A DNA stretch of 25,868 nucleotides from Corynebacterium yonathiae (GCF_022288805.1 NZ_JAKOPM010000025.1:1-25868), one strand, 5' to 3'; counted from the first letter of the stretch, positions 1-8,136 are shown. Numbers and translations: made by a program. Notes: generated by a model not told the origin, from the letters alone.

Positions 1-1
1 G

Positions 2-154
2 GGCCAGGACGCACTCGCCAAAGCACAAACCCTAGCCAACCAGGAAAAACAAGCCACCAGCGGCCACGAAGACGGCCGACCAGCAACCTACGACAATGCC
101 ATCGACACTGCCTACAACCACTCTATGGGAATACGCAAAGGCCACGTACGCTAA
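2..154 (+). CDS. C-terminal end of a truncated, unrecognised protein
   Basis: The reading frame is open from the left edge of the window to a TAA at 152-154, giving the last 50 residues of a protein whose start lies outside. The tail is hydrophilic (ANQEKQ, then GHEDGRPATYDNAID, then HSMGIRKGHVR). The pattern of an acidic/His segment, then D-x-x-x-N and a G-x-R-K ending, is loosely like the end of DUF6973-type domains often found at the C-termini of secreted or polymorphic toxin-like proteins. That is only a resemblance; the family is not established. Codon use is A/C-rich and differs from the core genes further right, consistent with an accessory region. Confidence 0.5.
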   Translation, partial: GQDALAKAQTLANQEKQATSGHEDGRPATYDNAIDTAYNHSMGIRKGHVR

Positions 155-264
155 ACCCCCACCAACACAAAACGTCGTTTAGCCCGACACGCCACACAAC
201 AACACATTCTGTCGTTTAAGCCCCAGAAAGCCGCAATTGTCCCCTAATGAACTTAAAGACCGCC

Positions 265-334
265 CGGGACAGAAGAAAGGCCACCAGGCACATAACTACA
301 AGGATGAAACAAGAGCTTGGTGGCCTTCTCCCGG
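265..334 (+). repeat. Inverted repeat (hairpin 1), terminator-like
   Basis: Left arm GAAAGGCCACCAGGC (275-289) pairs with right arm GCTTGGTGGCCTTCTC (315-330); CCGGGA/CCCGG outside (265-270 and 329-334) extends the stem. The loop is about 25 nt. There is no clear T-run, so it could be a factor-dependent terminator, an RNA-stability element or an intergenic repeat. The left arm recurs at 499-513. Confidence 0.5.
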
Positions 335-499
335 AGAACCCATCACATACAACACAGGCGAAATGCGATGGGTGACCAGGGAGAGATCACCCCTGGACAT
401 CAGTCAGAACAATGTAACTGACCGACAAGACTTACCTTAATATTAAGAAACTCATAAATCTATTATTCAAAACTGTGACATTCGCCTCACGCCATAAAA

Positions 500-561
500 G
501 AAAGGCCACCAGGTTACAGCGTTCCCTACAAACGCCGCCCGAAAAAGCCTAGTGACCTTCC
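500..561 (+). repeat. Inverted repeat (hairpin 2), relative of the 265-334 hairpin
   Basis: Left arm GAAAGGCCACCAGG (500-513) is identical to the left arm of the hairpin at 265-334. The right arm CCTAGTGACCTTCC (548-561) pairs with it with three mismatches. The two copies share the stem but not the loop, so they look like two copies of one small intergenic element. Confidence 0.45.
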
Positions 562-623
562 AAAAGACCAGCAGTCCACATCATTCATTCTTCGTTCATT
601 CCCTCAAAGGAGACACCACAAAA

Positions 624-671
624 ATGAACTGCCGGCACCCGGATTCAACGAGCAAAACCGAGCGAACCTGA
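624..671 (+). CDS. Possible 15-aa mini-ORF or decayed gene start
   Basis: An AAAGGAG ribosome binding site (606-612) precedes an ATG at 624 by 11 bases. The frame closes after 15 codons (MNCRHPDSTSKTERT). The good binding site on such a short frame suggests either a leader peptide or the 5' remnant of a lost gene. There is no further support for translation. Confidence 0.2.
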   Translation: MNCRHPDSTSKTERT

Positions 672-710
672 GTTTAATACAAGCTTTTGCTTAATGTCTA
701 CAAAGAAGAA

Positions 711-759
711 GAGGCGTCACTTTTTACTGCAAATGCGACGCGGTTGTTGGTGACGCCTT
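711..759 (-). terminator. Terminator-like hairpin of the CAP-domain gene
   Basis: GAGGCGTCAC (711-720) and GTGACGCCTT (750-759) form an 8-9 bp stem with a loop of about 29 nt, placed about 35 nt past the stop codon of the minus-strand CAP-domain gene. Confidence 0.6.
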
Positions 760-792
760 TATCAGCTTCGAAGCCTGAAGCCTGATTTTGGT

Positions 793-1341
793 TTATCGTC
801 CGAAGTTCTGGACTGCGAAGAGTTTTCCGTCTTTATCCTTGGCAACTCCAATGCCTACAGATTTTGCTTGGGGGTCGAGTAGGTTTTTCCGGTGTCCTGG
901 AGAATCAGCCCACATTTTAACTAGCTGAGCGTTGGAATAGTCGTCCCATGCTTGGAGTACGTTTTCTCCGCCTGCCGGAATGCTAGAGGGATAGTATTCC
1001 CAGTGATTGGGGCGGTGTTGTAGTTCGCCCTCTTGGGCTAGGTGGTCTGCCCAGTCTTGGGAGAGGTGGTTAAGGGCTGGGCTTCTGCGTACTGGTTTGC
1101 GGCCGTTGACTATGCGTACACCGTTGGTGTAGATGTAAATGGATTCTGCTCGTACGGCATTTGGTTCTTTGCTGCTGGCTTTGCTGGAGGCTTGGGAGGA
1201 ATGGTCGTTAGTGGTTTCGATGTCGCTGCTGAGGTTAGCGGATGTTGTTTGGGCTTGTGCTGGTGCTGCGATGCCTCCTGCGATGAGGGCTATTGTAACC
1301 GCGATAGGTGTGGCGAATTTTGCTGGTTTCAGAGTGAGCAT
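793..1341 (-). CDS. Secreted CAP-domain (SCP/PR-1-like) protein
   Basis: A 182-residue exported protein. I chose the ATG at 1341, not an earlier one, because AGAAAGG lies 7 bases upstream and a typical signal peptide follows at once (basic MLTLKPAKFA, hydrophobic core, cleavage after A-Q-A near residue 30). Residues 31-62 are a Ser/Thr-rich linker. From about residue 68 the protein has the bacterial CAP layout: LQHR (His109), GEN (Glu126) and SPGHRKNLLDP (His150), then VGIGVAKDKDGKLFAVQNF at the end. The two His and the Glu correspond to the cavity residues of the family. CAP proteins act outside the cell in varied roles (lipid or sterol binding, peptidase-like, wall-linked); the substrate cannot be read from the sequence. 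It has its own terminator and appears monocistronic. Confidence 0.85.
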   Translation of the reverse strand: MLTLKPAKFATPIAVTIALIAGGIAAPAQAQTTSANLSSDIETTNDHSSQASSKASSKEPNAVRAESIYIYTNGVRIVNGRKPVRRSPALNHLSQDWADHLAQEGELQHRPNHWEYYPSSIPAGGENVLQAWDDYSNAQLVKMWADSPGHRKNLLDPQAKSVGIGVAKDKDGKLFAVQNFGR

Positions 1342-1875
1342 TGTGTGCCTTTCTGCAATGAGAGAATGTTGGGGATGGTTTTCACTTTCCCTCGGCACCC
1401 AGAATAGGCGCTTTTCTGACCTTTTCCACCTGTGAGAAGTTTTCTTATAATACTTATCGTATAAATATTGTTTGATCTGTGAATTTTAAGGTACTTCTAA
1501 GTTTTGAAGTGGCTTCGACCACAATATGCGATTTCCACCTGTTTCCATCCACCCCCGAATTTGCCCCCGCACCAAAACCAAGCCCCTCCCCCTTCCAATA
1601 ACTAGGGGTGCCCCAAAACAAGAGAACCACTAAACATAAGCCAGAAACAAAAGAGTGAAACCACCACCTCACAGCCTTAACGTGAAACTCCCGACCCCAT
1701 CCCCGGCCAATAGCCCAAGCACGAAAACTGCACTATAAAATAATCAACACTCAAAAGAACCCCCGAAATGTTCCGCACTTCGCAAGAACTTAATCAAATT
1801 CAACCTTTACACATCAAATTTGTTCAGGCTATATTAAGGGTGTTCAAACTGAACAACGACCAACAAGGAGTCACC
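1342..1875. other. Divergent intergenic region between two exported-protein genes
   Basis: This 534-bp stretch separates the CAP gene (minus) from the small exported protein (plus). It holds an AT-rich segment at 1441-1470 with TATAAT/TATTAT-like hexamers on both strands, a plausible promoter for the CAP gene, and the promoter/operator of the plus-strand gene at 1806-1855. The 72-codon minus frame at 1454-1672 has no ribosome binding site and is probably spurious. Confidence 0.5.
1806..1855 (+). promoter_or_regulatory. Promoter with palindromic operator candidate
   Basis: TTTACA (1806-1811), an 18-base spacer and TATATT (1830-1835) form a good promoter for the small exported protein. A perfect palindrome TGTTCA-AAC-TGAACA lies at 1841-1855, over the expected transcription start. 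A further half site, TTGTTCAG at 1820-1827, is the exact reverse complement of CTGAACAA at 1849-1856. A dimeric regulator binding here would block transcription. The regulator is unknown. Confidence 0.55.
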
Positions 1876-2154
1876 ATGAAACGCAAACTCACCCTAGGGA
1901 TTGCAGCAGCTGCACTCGCAGCAACCACCATCACCCCCACCGCATTCGCAGACGAAACCACCCCCGCCACCACCAACATCGACCCAGGCTTCTTCCTAGA
2001 CCAAAAAGCCCCAACCAAGAAGGACCCAAAGGAGCAAGCCGAAATCACCGGCATGCAACTAGACAACGCCAAGAAGGGAGTAGAAACCGCCAAGGGCATT
2101 GTCGACACCCTCAATGGTCTAGGCGGCCTATTTGGTCTTAATAACGGCAAGTAA
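1876..2154 (+). CDS. Small exported protein of unknown function
   Basis: A 92-residue protein. The ATG at 1876 is chosen over an in-frame ATG at 1768 because AAGGAG (1865-1870) precedes it by 5 bases and a signal peptide starts there: MKRK, a hydrophobic Ala-rich stretch to about residue 18, and a cleavage site A-F-A before Asp26. The mature part is about 67 residues: a Thr/Pro-rich start, a charged middle (KAPTKKDPKEQAE), and an amphipathic C-terminal helix with a Gly/Leu/Phe-rich end (LNGLGGLFGLNNGK). I do not recognise the family. The amphipathic Gly-rich end could associate with membrane or with itself, but this is inference. It appears to be a single-gene unit under the promoter at 1806-1855. 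Confidence 0.7.
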   Translation: MKRKLTLGIAAAALAATTITPTAFADETTPATTNIDPGFFLDQKAPTKKDPKEQAEITGMQLDNAKKGVETAKGIVDTLNGLGGLFGLNNGK

Positions 2155-2168
2155 AATAAACTTTGCCT

Positions 2169-2202
2169 TCCCCCTCTGGTCAAACCAACGGCCATTGGGG
2201 GA
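2169..2202 (+). terminator. Weak hairpin after the small exported protein
   Basis: TCCCCC (2169-2174) and TGG (2177-2179) pair with CCA (2192-2194) and GGGGGA (2197-2202), with a two-base internal mismatch. It starts about 15 nt past the stop. The following T content is modest (TTACTTAT). Confidence 0.4.
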
Positions 2203-2253
2203 TTACTTATACCTACCCCAAAGGGCGGATTCTAGTGGTCGTGGAATTGAGTA

Positions 2254-2287
2254 AGGCCCCCTCTCCGATTTCTCGGAAAGGGGGCCT
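2254..2287 (-). terminator. Strong hairpin terminator of tRNA-Val
   Basis: A 15-nt arm AGGCCCCCTCTCCGA (2254-2268) pairs with TCGGAAAGGGGGCCT (2273-2287) with one mismatch and a 4-nt loop, immediately 3' of the minus-strand tRNA. Confidence 0.75.
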
Positions 2288-2291
2288 GACC

Positions 2292-2367
2292 TGGTGCGGC
2301 CTGAGGGGATCGAACCCCCGACCTATTGGGTGTAAACCAATTGCTCTTCCAGCTGAGCTAAAGCCGC
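2292..2367 (-). tRNA. tRNA-Val (anticodon TAC)
   Basis: The minus strand folds as a 76-nt tRNA: acceptor GCGGCTT/AGGCCGC, D arm GCTC-GAGC, anticodon stem ATTGG/CCAAT with loop TTTACAC (anticodon TAC, reading GUA), T arm with GGTTCGATCCC, and an encoded CCA. A strong hairpin terminator follows. Confidence 0.95.
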
Positions 2368-2435
2368 ATGCGCTCTTGCGCTGTTAGAAACAGTAGCGCA
2401 GGTCGCTCAAGCAACACAAATCGGCAGGTAAAGCC

Positions 2436-2834
2436 CTACTTCTTGGTGTAACCGCGCTGCACCAAGCAAGAGCCTTGCCACTCACCTAGGCGCTCTGCCT
2501 TGGTCTGCACCAGGCCGGCCAGCTGAGCGGACTCAGAAATGAGCCCTGGCTCTACGGTGCCAGGCTTTCCGGCACCTGGGGTAAGCAGCCAGACCGCGCC
2601 GTTATCGGCCAGCGGACGGCTCGCGTCAACCAGTCCATCCACAAGGTCGCCATCTTCGTCACGCCACCAAAGAAGGACTACATCGCACAGCTCGTCATTT
2701 TCTTCTTCCAAGAAATCATCGCCGAGCACGGCTTCGATCGATTCAGAGATCGCGGTATCGCAATCTTCGTCCCAACCAAGCTCTAGGGCGATTTGCCCTT
2801 CCTTGATTCCGAGCTTGACTGCAGCGTCAGCCAC
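2436..2834 (-). CDS. DUF3052 family protein
   Basis: A 132-residue acidic cytosolic protein of the actinobacterial DUF3052 family (the Rv2239c type), which in mycobacteria and corynebacteria typically lies next to aceE. I place the start at GTG 2834 (VADAAVKLGIKEGQ) because AAGGAA lies 7 bases upstream and family members start at this motif; the upstream extension has no binding site. Recognisable parts are the N-terminal KLGIKEGQIALELGWDED, an acidic middle (DDFLEEENDE), VVLLWWRDEDGDL, and GAVWLLTPGAGKPGTVEP. No enzymatic residues are apparent and its biochemical function is not known. Its promoter region lies back to back with that of aceE, which may mean shared control. Confidence 0.85.
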   Translation of the reverse strand: MADAAVKLGIKEGQIALELGWDEDCDTAISESIEAVLGDDFLEEENDELCDVVLLWWRDEDGDLVDGLVDASRPLADNGAVWLLTPGAGKPGTVEPGLISESAQLAGLVQTKAERLGEWQGSCLVQRGYTKK

Positions 2835-3036
2835 TATGCATTTCCTTCCTAATTTGGTGAATGTCCGGGCCGCGCATCCCCCGCTCCCTGCGGGTAAATC
2901 GCGGCTTAATAGAAACATTTTAACGCCCACCAGCCTCTTTTACCCGCCTAAGGGGCGCAATTCCCCCATTTTGCAGGCCCTACCGCCTAGTGCAGCTGGC
3001 TCCGCAGAGTTAGCAAACTACCCTCTTTTACCCCAA

Positions 3037-3049
3037 TAAACTTTGCAAA
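3037..3049 (+). promoter_or_regulatory. RamB-type box upstream of aceE
   Basis: The 13-mer TAAACTTTGCAAA matches 12 of 13 positions of the RamB consensus as I remember it from C. glutamicum (A, A/G, AACTTTGCAAA). RamB is the acetate/carbon-metabolism regulator reported to repress aceE there. The box lies about 120 bp before the start codon. A likely -10 (TAACAT, 3069-3074) follows, which would give an mRNA leader of about 90 nt. Confidence 0.6.
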
Positions 3050-3171
3050 GATACTGGTTATGACGATGTAACATACCGCACGTCCCCTTAAGTCGGACTT
3101 CACAACGACTGCGGATCTGTGAGCGCGTATCCTAGGAGACAAACTGTGCAGACCCTATACAGGAGGTTTAA

Positions 3172-5919
3172 ATGGCCGAGAAGGACGCCACCAAGGGCGA
3201 CTCCAACTTCCCGCTCATCCGCGACGGCGTTGCATCGTATCTTCACGATAATGATCCAGAAGAAACCCGCGAGTGGATGGACTCCCTCGATGGTCTGCTG
3301 GACCACTCCGATCCGGAGCGCGCACGCTACCTGATGCTGCGCCTGCTCGAGCGCGCTACGGCTAAGCGTGTTGAGCTGCCTTCGTTGACGTCCACTGACT
3401 TCGTCAACACCATCCCGACCACCATGGAACCAGAGTTTCCTGGTGACGAGGAATTGGAAAAGCGCTACCGCCGCTGGATCCGCTGGAACGCGGCCATCAT
3501 GGTGCACCGCGCACAGCGCCCAGGCATTGGCGTAGGCGGCCACATCTCCACCTATGCGGGTGCTGCTCCGCTCTATGAGGTGGGCTTGAACCACTTCTTC
3601 AAGGGCAAGGATGATCCTTCTGGCGGCGACCAGGTCTTCTTCCAGGGCCACGCCTCACCGGGCATGTACGCACGCGCGTTCATGGAAGGCCGCCTGACAG
3701 AGAAGGATCTGGATGGCTTCCGCCAGGAAGTCTCCCGCGGCGAAGGCGAAGGACTGCCGTCCTACCCGCACCCACGCCTGATGCCTTGGTTCTGGGAGTT
3801 CCCCACTGTGTCCATGGGCTTGGGCCCGATTAACGCCATCTACCAGGCACGCTTTAATAAGTACCTGGAGACCCGCGGCATCAAGGACACCTCCAAACAG
3901 CACGTGTGGGCTTTCTTGGGCGATGGAGAGATGGACGAGCCAGAATCTCGTGGCCTACTGCAGATCGCGTCGCTCTACGAGCTGGATAACCTCACCTTCG
4001 TGGTCAACTGCAACCTGCAGCGCCTCGATGGCCCGGTTCGCGGTAATACCCAGATCATTCAGGAGCTGGAGTCCTTCTTCCGCGGTGCCGGCTGGGAGGT
4101 CATCAAGGTTATTTGGGGTCGCGGCTGGGACAAGCTGCTGGAAAAGGACACCGAGGGTGCCCTGGTCAACGTCATGAACACCACCTCCGACGGTGACTAC
4201 CAGACCTTCAAGGCCAACGACGGCGCCTATGTGCGCGAGCACTTCTTCGGCCGCGATGAGCGCACGGCCAAGCTGGTAGAGGACATGTCCGATGATGAGA
4301 TTTGGGCACTGCGCCGCGGCGGCCACGACTACCGCAAGGTCTACGCCGCCTACGCTCGCGCGCTGGAGAACAAGGGCACTGGCAAGCCAACCGTCATCCT
4401 GGCGCACACCATTAAGGGCTACGGCTTGGGCCACAACTTCGAGGGCCGCAACGCTACCCACCAGATGAAGAAGCTGACCCTGGATGATCTGAAGCGCTTC
4501 CGCGATAAGCAGGAGATTCCGTTCTCCGATGCAGAGCTGGAAAAGGATCCGTACCTGCCGCCGTACTACCACCCGGGCAAGGACTCCCCGGAGATCAAGT
4601 ACATGCTGGAGCGTCGTAAAGAGCTCGGCGGCTTCCTGCCGGAGCGCCGCGAGGACTTCACCCCGCTGGAGGCACCGGCGCTGGATAAGCTGCGCTCCGT
4701 ACGCAAGGGCTCTGGCAAGCAGGAAGTAGCCACCACCATGGCCTTGGTGCGCACCTTCAAGGAAATTATGCGCAACAAGGAGCTGGGCAAGCGCGTCGTG
4801 CCGATCATTCCGGATGAGGCCCGCACCTTTGGTATGGACTCCTGGTTCCCGACTATGAAGATTTGGAACCCACGCGGTCAGAACTACGTGCCGGTTGACC
4901 ATGACCTGATGCTCTCCTACCGCGAGGCCACCGATGGCCAGATTATGCACGAGGGCATTTCTGAGGCCGGCGCCGCTGCTTCCTTTACCGCTGCGGCAAC
5001 GTCCTACGCCACCCAGGGCGAGGCCATGATTCCGCTGTACATCTTCTACTCGATGTTCGGCTTCCAGCGCACCGGCGATGCTTTCTGGGCAGCAGGTGAC
5101 CAGATGGGCCGCGGCTTCATCATTGGTGCTACCGCCGGCCGCACCACCCTGACCGGTGAGGGCCTGCAGCACATGGACGGCCACTCCCCTGTCCTAGCCG
5201 CTACCAACCCGGCCGTGGTTTCTTATGACCCGGCCTTCGGCTACGAGGTTGCTCACTTGGTAACCCGCGGTATTGAGCGCATGTATGGCAAGGACAACGA
5301 GGCCATCATGTACTACCTCACCGTCTACAATGAGCCCGTCCAGCAGCCTGCTGAGCCGGAGAACCTGGACGTGGAGGGCCTGCACAAGGGCATTTACCAC
5401 TTCAACACCGCAGAGGGCGGCTCCATTGCCGCCAATATCTTGGCTTCCGGTGTGGGCGTGCACGAGGCGCTGCGCGCACAGCAGCTGCTTGCCGACGACT
5501 TCGATGTCAAGGCCTCCATTTTCTCCGTCACCTCCTGGAACGAGCTGGCCCGCGACGGCGCCCGCCGCAACAAGGAAGCCCTGCGCAAGGGCGAGGAGCC
5601 GAGCGAGGCATTTGCTACCTCCCAGCTCAAGGGCTACGAGGGTCCGTTCGTTGGTGTCTCTGACTTCACCACCGAGCTGCAGGAGCAGATCCGCCCATAC
5701 GTCCCGGGTACCTACATCACCCTGGGTGCGGACGGCTTCGGCTTCTCCGATACCCGCGAGGGCGCACGTCGCTACTTCAACATCGATGCCGAGTCCATCG
5801 TGGTCGCAGTACTCGACGGCCTAGCTCGCGAGGGCAAGATTGAGCGCTCCGTTGTGGAGAAGGCAGCCAAGGATTTCAAGTTGGATGATCCGACCGCTAC
5901 CACCCACATCGAGGACTAA
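3172..5919 (+). CDS. aceE: Pyruvate dehydrogenase E1 component, homodimeric type
   Basis: 915 residues, the usual length of single-chain AceE. It decarboxylates pyruvate with thiamine diphosphate and passes the acetyl group to the lipoyl E2 of the pyruvate dehydrogenase complex; in corynebacteria the E1 is known to work in a mixed complex with the 2-oxoglutarate dehydrogenase proteins. Visible motifs are [13 protein letters not shown] (His160), the thiamine diphosphate/Mg motif GDGEMDEPE beginning at Gly250 and ending with NCNLQ at Asn279, LAHTIKGYG, the central-domain segment [12 protein letters not shown], and the transketolase-like C-terminal domain. The ATG at 3172 has GGAGG five bases upstream. 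The gene stands alone with a RamB-type box before it and a strong terminator behind it. Confidence 0.98.
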   Translation: MAEKDATKGDSNFPLIRDGVASYLHDNDPEETREWMDSLDGLLDHSDPERARYLMLRLLERATAKRVELPSLTSTDFVNTIPTTMEPEFPGDEELEKRYRRWIRWNAAIMVHRAQRPGIGVGGHISTYAGAAPLYEVGLNHFFKGKDDPSGGDQVFFQGHASPGMYARAFMEGRLTEKDLDGFRQEVSRGEGEGLPSYPHPRLMPWFWEFPTVSMGLGPINAIYQARFNKYLETRGIKDTSKQHVWAFLGDGEMDEPESRGLLQIASLYELDNLTFVVNCNLQRLDGPVRGNTQIIQELESFFRGAGWEVIKVIWGRGWDKLLEKDTEGALVNVMNTTSDGDYQTFKANDGAYVREHFFGRDERTAKLVEDMSDDEIWALRRGGHDYRKVYAAYARALENKGTGKPTVILAHTIKGYGLGHNFEGRNATHQMKKLTLDDLKRFRDKQEIPFSDAELEKDPYLPPYYHPGKDSPEIKYMLERRKELGGFLPERREDFTPLEAPALDKLRSVRKGSGKQEVATTMALVRTFKEIMRNKELGKRVVPIIPDEARTFGMDSWFPTMKIWNPRGQNYVPVDHDLMLSYREATDGQIMHEGISEAGAAASFTAAATSYATQGEAMIPLYIFYSMFGFQRTGDAFWAAGDQMGRGFIIGATAGRTTLTGEGLQHMDGHSPVLAATNPAVVSYDPAFGYEVAHLVTRGIERMYGKDNEAIMYYLTVYNEPVQQPAEPENLDVEGLHKGIYHFNTAEGGSIAANILASGVGVHEALRAQQLLADDFDVKASIFSVTSWNELARDGARRNKEALRKGEEPSEAFATSQLKGYEGPFVGVSDFTTELQEQIRPYVPGTYITLGADGFGFSDTREGARRYFNIDAESIVVAVLDGLAREGKIERSVVEKAAKDFKLDDPTATTHIED

Positions 5920-5962
5920 TCCCCACATCGGTGCGGGCTAGACTCGCGCCACGCGCTATACG

Positions 5963-5998
5963 AAAGGCGCCGCCGGCCTCCCCGCCGCGGCGCCTTTT
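5963..5998 (+). terminator. Rho-independent terminator of aceE
   Basis: AAAGGCGCCGC (5963-5973) pairs with GCGGCGCCTTTT (5987-5998), ending in a T-run. Confidence 0.85.
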
Positions 5999-6034
5999 GC
6001 GTGCCCGTAGTACGGACCTATGCATTCGGTCGTT

Positions 6035-7033
6035 CTAAATCGCATCAAGAACGCGACCAAGGGCCGCGGAGATAGCCTCAGGGTCCTCGAGGATCACCAT
6101 GTGCCCGGAGCCATCCACCGTCTGCATGTTCGCGGCGGGCCAATGCTCACAGAGCACTTCGGATTGTGAACGCGGGGTGACAATATCGGCGGTTCCGACC
6201 ACCACCTCGCCTTGAAGCTGTGCCAACCTTTCTGCAGCGCCGTATTCAGCGTGTTCCAAAAGGTCGTCGAAGAAGCCGGAATAGGAGGCCAAGGGGGTAT
6301 CAAGAAGCATGGCAACGTGAAATTGCAGCTTCTCCATCTGGGGAAAGCCGGCCAGGGTCACGGCAAAAAGTGGGGCGATAAAGCGCGCTATTTCAAAGCG
6401 AGCACTATCGACGCGTCCGGGCAGGCGCAAACACAGGCGGTAGAGCGCATGCAGAGATTTCGATTGCAGGATCTGCGCTACGCCTTTGGCCGCAAAACGG
6501 CGCATGGAAGTAGAAATCAGCAGCGCGCCCTTGATGCGTTCATAAACCTCAACGGGGGCACGGCGAATGAGGTTTAAGGCAACCATTCCGCCTAGGGAAT
6601 GGCCGACGATGACCAGTTTGCCGCGCGGAGCGCGCTCACGAATAACGGCGAGGACGTCGTTAGCGGCCGTATCGACGGTGCACTCTTCTGGGGCGACCGT
6701 GGAGGACTGGCCGTGCCCGCGAAGATCCACCAAGAGCGCACGTGCATTGCGACCCCGCAGGTAGTTGGCCTGGTCATAATAGGCTTCCGCGGATAGGCAA
6801 TAGCCGTGGATGAATACCACCGTCACCGGAGCATCCGCCTGGCCAATCTCATACCAGGCGATGTCTAGGCCGTCGTGGTCTACGGTGCCCGAAGCGCTGA
6901 TCTGGGTAAGCCCAGGCTCGGTGGAAGGATCATGCAATCCGCCGTAGAGCTTTTCTAATTCGGCGCGGTGCGAGGGGCGCAGGCGTTTAAGCCAGCTACG
7001 CGCCACAACGGAAGATCGTTTTCTCAATGGCAT
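6035..7033 (-). CDS. Alpha/beta hydrolase
   Basis: A 332-residue alpha/beta-hydrolase fold enzyme. Visible are the oxyanion-side HGYCL (76-80), VDLRGHGQS (102-110), the nucleophile elbow GHSLGG (Ser146), the acid Asp283 in GTADIVTP, and the base His311 in GSGHM, a complete catalytic triad. Residues 195-260 form a helical cap. The N-terminus is basic (MPLRKRSSVVARSWLKRLRP) without a clear signal peptide. I use the ATG at 7033 because a TAGTAT-like -10 sits just upstream, predicting a leaderless mRNA. The gene is divergent from the acyl carrier protein gene, with start codons only about 27 bp apart, so a role on acyl thioesters or lipids is conceivable, but the substrate is unknown. Confidence 0.85.
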   Translation of the reverse strand: MPLRKRSSVVARSWLKRLRPSHRAELEKLYGGLHDPSTEPGLTQISASGTVDHDGLDIAWYEIGQADAPVTVVFIHGYCLSAEAYYDQANYLRGRNARALLVDLRGHGQSSTVAPEECTVDTAANDVLAVIRERAPRGKLVIVGHSLGGMVALNLIRRAPVEVYERIKGALLISTSMRRFAAKGVAQILQSKSLHALYRLCLRLPGRVDSARFEIARFIAPLFAVTLAGFPQMEKLQFHVAMLLDTPLASYSGFFDDLLEHAEYGAAERLAQLQGEVVVGTADIVTPRSQSEVLCEHWPAANMQTVDGSGHMVILEDPEAISAALGRVLDAI

Positions 7034-7060
7034 AACGGAATCAATACTAGACTGGTGGTC
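7034..7060. promoter_or_regulatory. Overlapping divergent promoters (leaderless on both sides)
   Basis: The 27 bp between the start codons of the hydrolase (minus) and the acyl carrier protein (plus) contain TACTAG (7045-7050) on the plus strand and CTAGTAT on the minus strand, which are the same bases. Each lies at leaderless distance from its own ATG, and neither gene has a ribosome binding site. The two promoters would share their -10 region and so compete. Confidence 0.45.
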
Positions 7061-7354
7061 ATGGCAAACGACCTCAGTGCCCAATTGCAGGCAAAGTTCA
7101 ACGCGAGCGCGCCGGAAAAGGAACCGGAACGCGATACACTCAGCCAGCTCATCGCGCTAATTAACAAGGTCACCGGTATCGAGGAAGACTTGGGCCGAGA
7201 GACGCGTCTAAAGGATATAGGCGTGGAGTCGCTCGAACTGGTGGAGCTGACCGTGCGCGCGGAGGAGGCCTTCCAGGTGCGATTTTCTGAGGAGACGATG
7301 CTCAACTGCGAAACCATCGGCGATATCGCCGAGTATGTGGAGGATCACCAATGA
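7061..7354 (+). CDS. acpM: Acyl carrier protein
   Basis: A 97-residue acidic acyl carrier protein. It carries the phosphopantetheine site in GVESLEL (Ser57) with the usual LKDIG before it and FSEETMLNCETIGDIAEYVE after it. It has an N-terminal extension of about 20 residues before helix 1, as in the mycobacterial/corynebacterial AcpM group. I use the ATG at 7061; the upstream in-frame ATG would run inside the divergent gene. The stop codon overlaps the next start (ATGA), so translation is coupled to the HAD phosphatase. It holds growing acyl chains as thioesters, but there is no fatty acid synthase gene nearby to show the pathway. Confidence 0.9.
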   Translation: MANDLSAQLQAKFNASAPEKEPERDTLSQLIALINKVTGIEEDLGRETRLKDIGVESLELVELTVRAEEAFQVRFSEETMLNCETIGDIAEYVEDHQ

Positions 7355-8136
7355 TTTCCTATCTATCAGATATGGACGGCGTACTCATCAAAGAAGGCGA
7401 GATGATCCCTGGCGCCGATAAATTTATCCAAGCACTCAAAGACAATGACATCGAGTACATGGTGCTGACTAATAACTCCATGTCCACCCCGCGGGACCTA
7501 TCCGCCCGCCTTCGCAATACCGGCTTGGATATTCCTGCCGAGCGCATCTGGACTTCCGCCACCGCGACCGCGAACTTCCTTTCCAGCCAGGTAAGCTCCA
7601 GCAAGGCCTATGTGGTGGGCGAATCCGGCCTTACCACCGCCATGCACGAGGCCGGCTGGATCCTCACCAACGATGATCCAGACTTCGTGGTGCTTGGTGA
7701 GACCCGCACCTATTCTTTTGAAGCCATTACCAACGCGATCAACCTCATCCGCAATGGTGCTCGTTTTATCGCCACCAACCCGGATGTCACCGGCCCGGCC
7801 CCAGAGGGTGTACTTCCGGCCACCGGCGCTGTGGCCGCACTGATTACCGCCGCCACCGACCGTGAGCCTTATTACGTGGGCAAGCCCAACCCGGTCATGA
7901 TGCGCTCGGCACTCAATCATATTGGCGCACACTCAGAGCACACCGTAATGATTGGTGACCGCATGGATACAGACGTCAAGGCAGGCCTCGAGGCGGGCAT
8001 GCGTACGGTTTTGGTGCGCTCCGGAATTTCTGATGACCGAGAGATTTCTCGCTACCCCTACCGCCCTTCTGCTGTGCTGAAATCCGTGGCCGAACTGCCC
8101 GATAAGATCCTCGATCCATTCGCCGAGGATAACTAA
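7351..8136 (+). CDS. nagD: HAD-IIA family phosphatase (NagD-like)
   Basis: 261 residues, typical of the HAD subfamily IIA. It shows the nucleophile motif DMDGV (Asp7 and Asp9), motif II TNNS (40-43), motif III Lys178 in VGKPNP, and motif IV GDRMDTD (202-208). These cytosolic enzymes remove phosphate from small metabolites (nucleoside monophosphates, sugar phosphates, damaged glycolytic intermediates). It overlaps the stop of the acyl carrier protein gene by four bases (ATGA), a pairing I recall also from C. glutamicum. Whether it acts on anything linked to the carrier protein is open. A hairpin terminator follows. Confidence 0.9.
   Translation: MISYLSDMDGVLIKEGEMIPGADKFIQALKDNDIEYMVLTNNSMSTPRDLSARLRNTGLDIPAERIWTSATATANFLSSQVSSSKAYVVGESGLTTAMHEAGWILTNDDPDFVVLGETRTYSFEAITNAINLIRNGARFIATNPDVTGPAPEGVLPATGAVAALITAATDREPYYVGKPNPVMMRSALNHIGAHSEHTVMIGDRMDTDVKAGLEAGMRTVLVRSGISDDREISRYPYRPSAVLKSVAELPDKILDPFAEDN

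Larger units (their letters stand above)
155..792. other. Gene-poor stretch with two related hairpins and a short start-like site
   Basis: No convincing gene longer than about 20 codons is seen here. The 67-codon frame at 237-440 runs straight through a hairpin and has no ribosome binding site. The stretch holds two similar inverted repeats (265-334 and 500-561), a ribosome-binding-site/ATG combination at 606-626 that opens only a 15-codon frame, and the terminator of the CAP-domain gene at 711-759. It may be the eroded remains of one or more genes. Confidence 0.5.

Noticed and set aside
237..440. 67-codon plus frame near the left edge
   Set aside because: No ribosome binding site and it runs through the 265-334 hairpin.
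1841..1855. LexA (SOS) box
   Set aside because: The actinobacterial SOS box has GAAC first and GTTC second with a short gap; here the half sites are in the opposite order.
3955..5184. 409-codon frame on the minus strand inside aceE
   Set aside because: It is antisense to the well-supported aceE, has no ribosome binding site, and its composition follows from the high-GC codon use of aceE.
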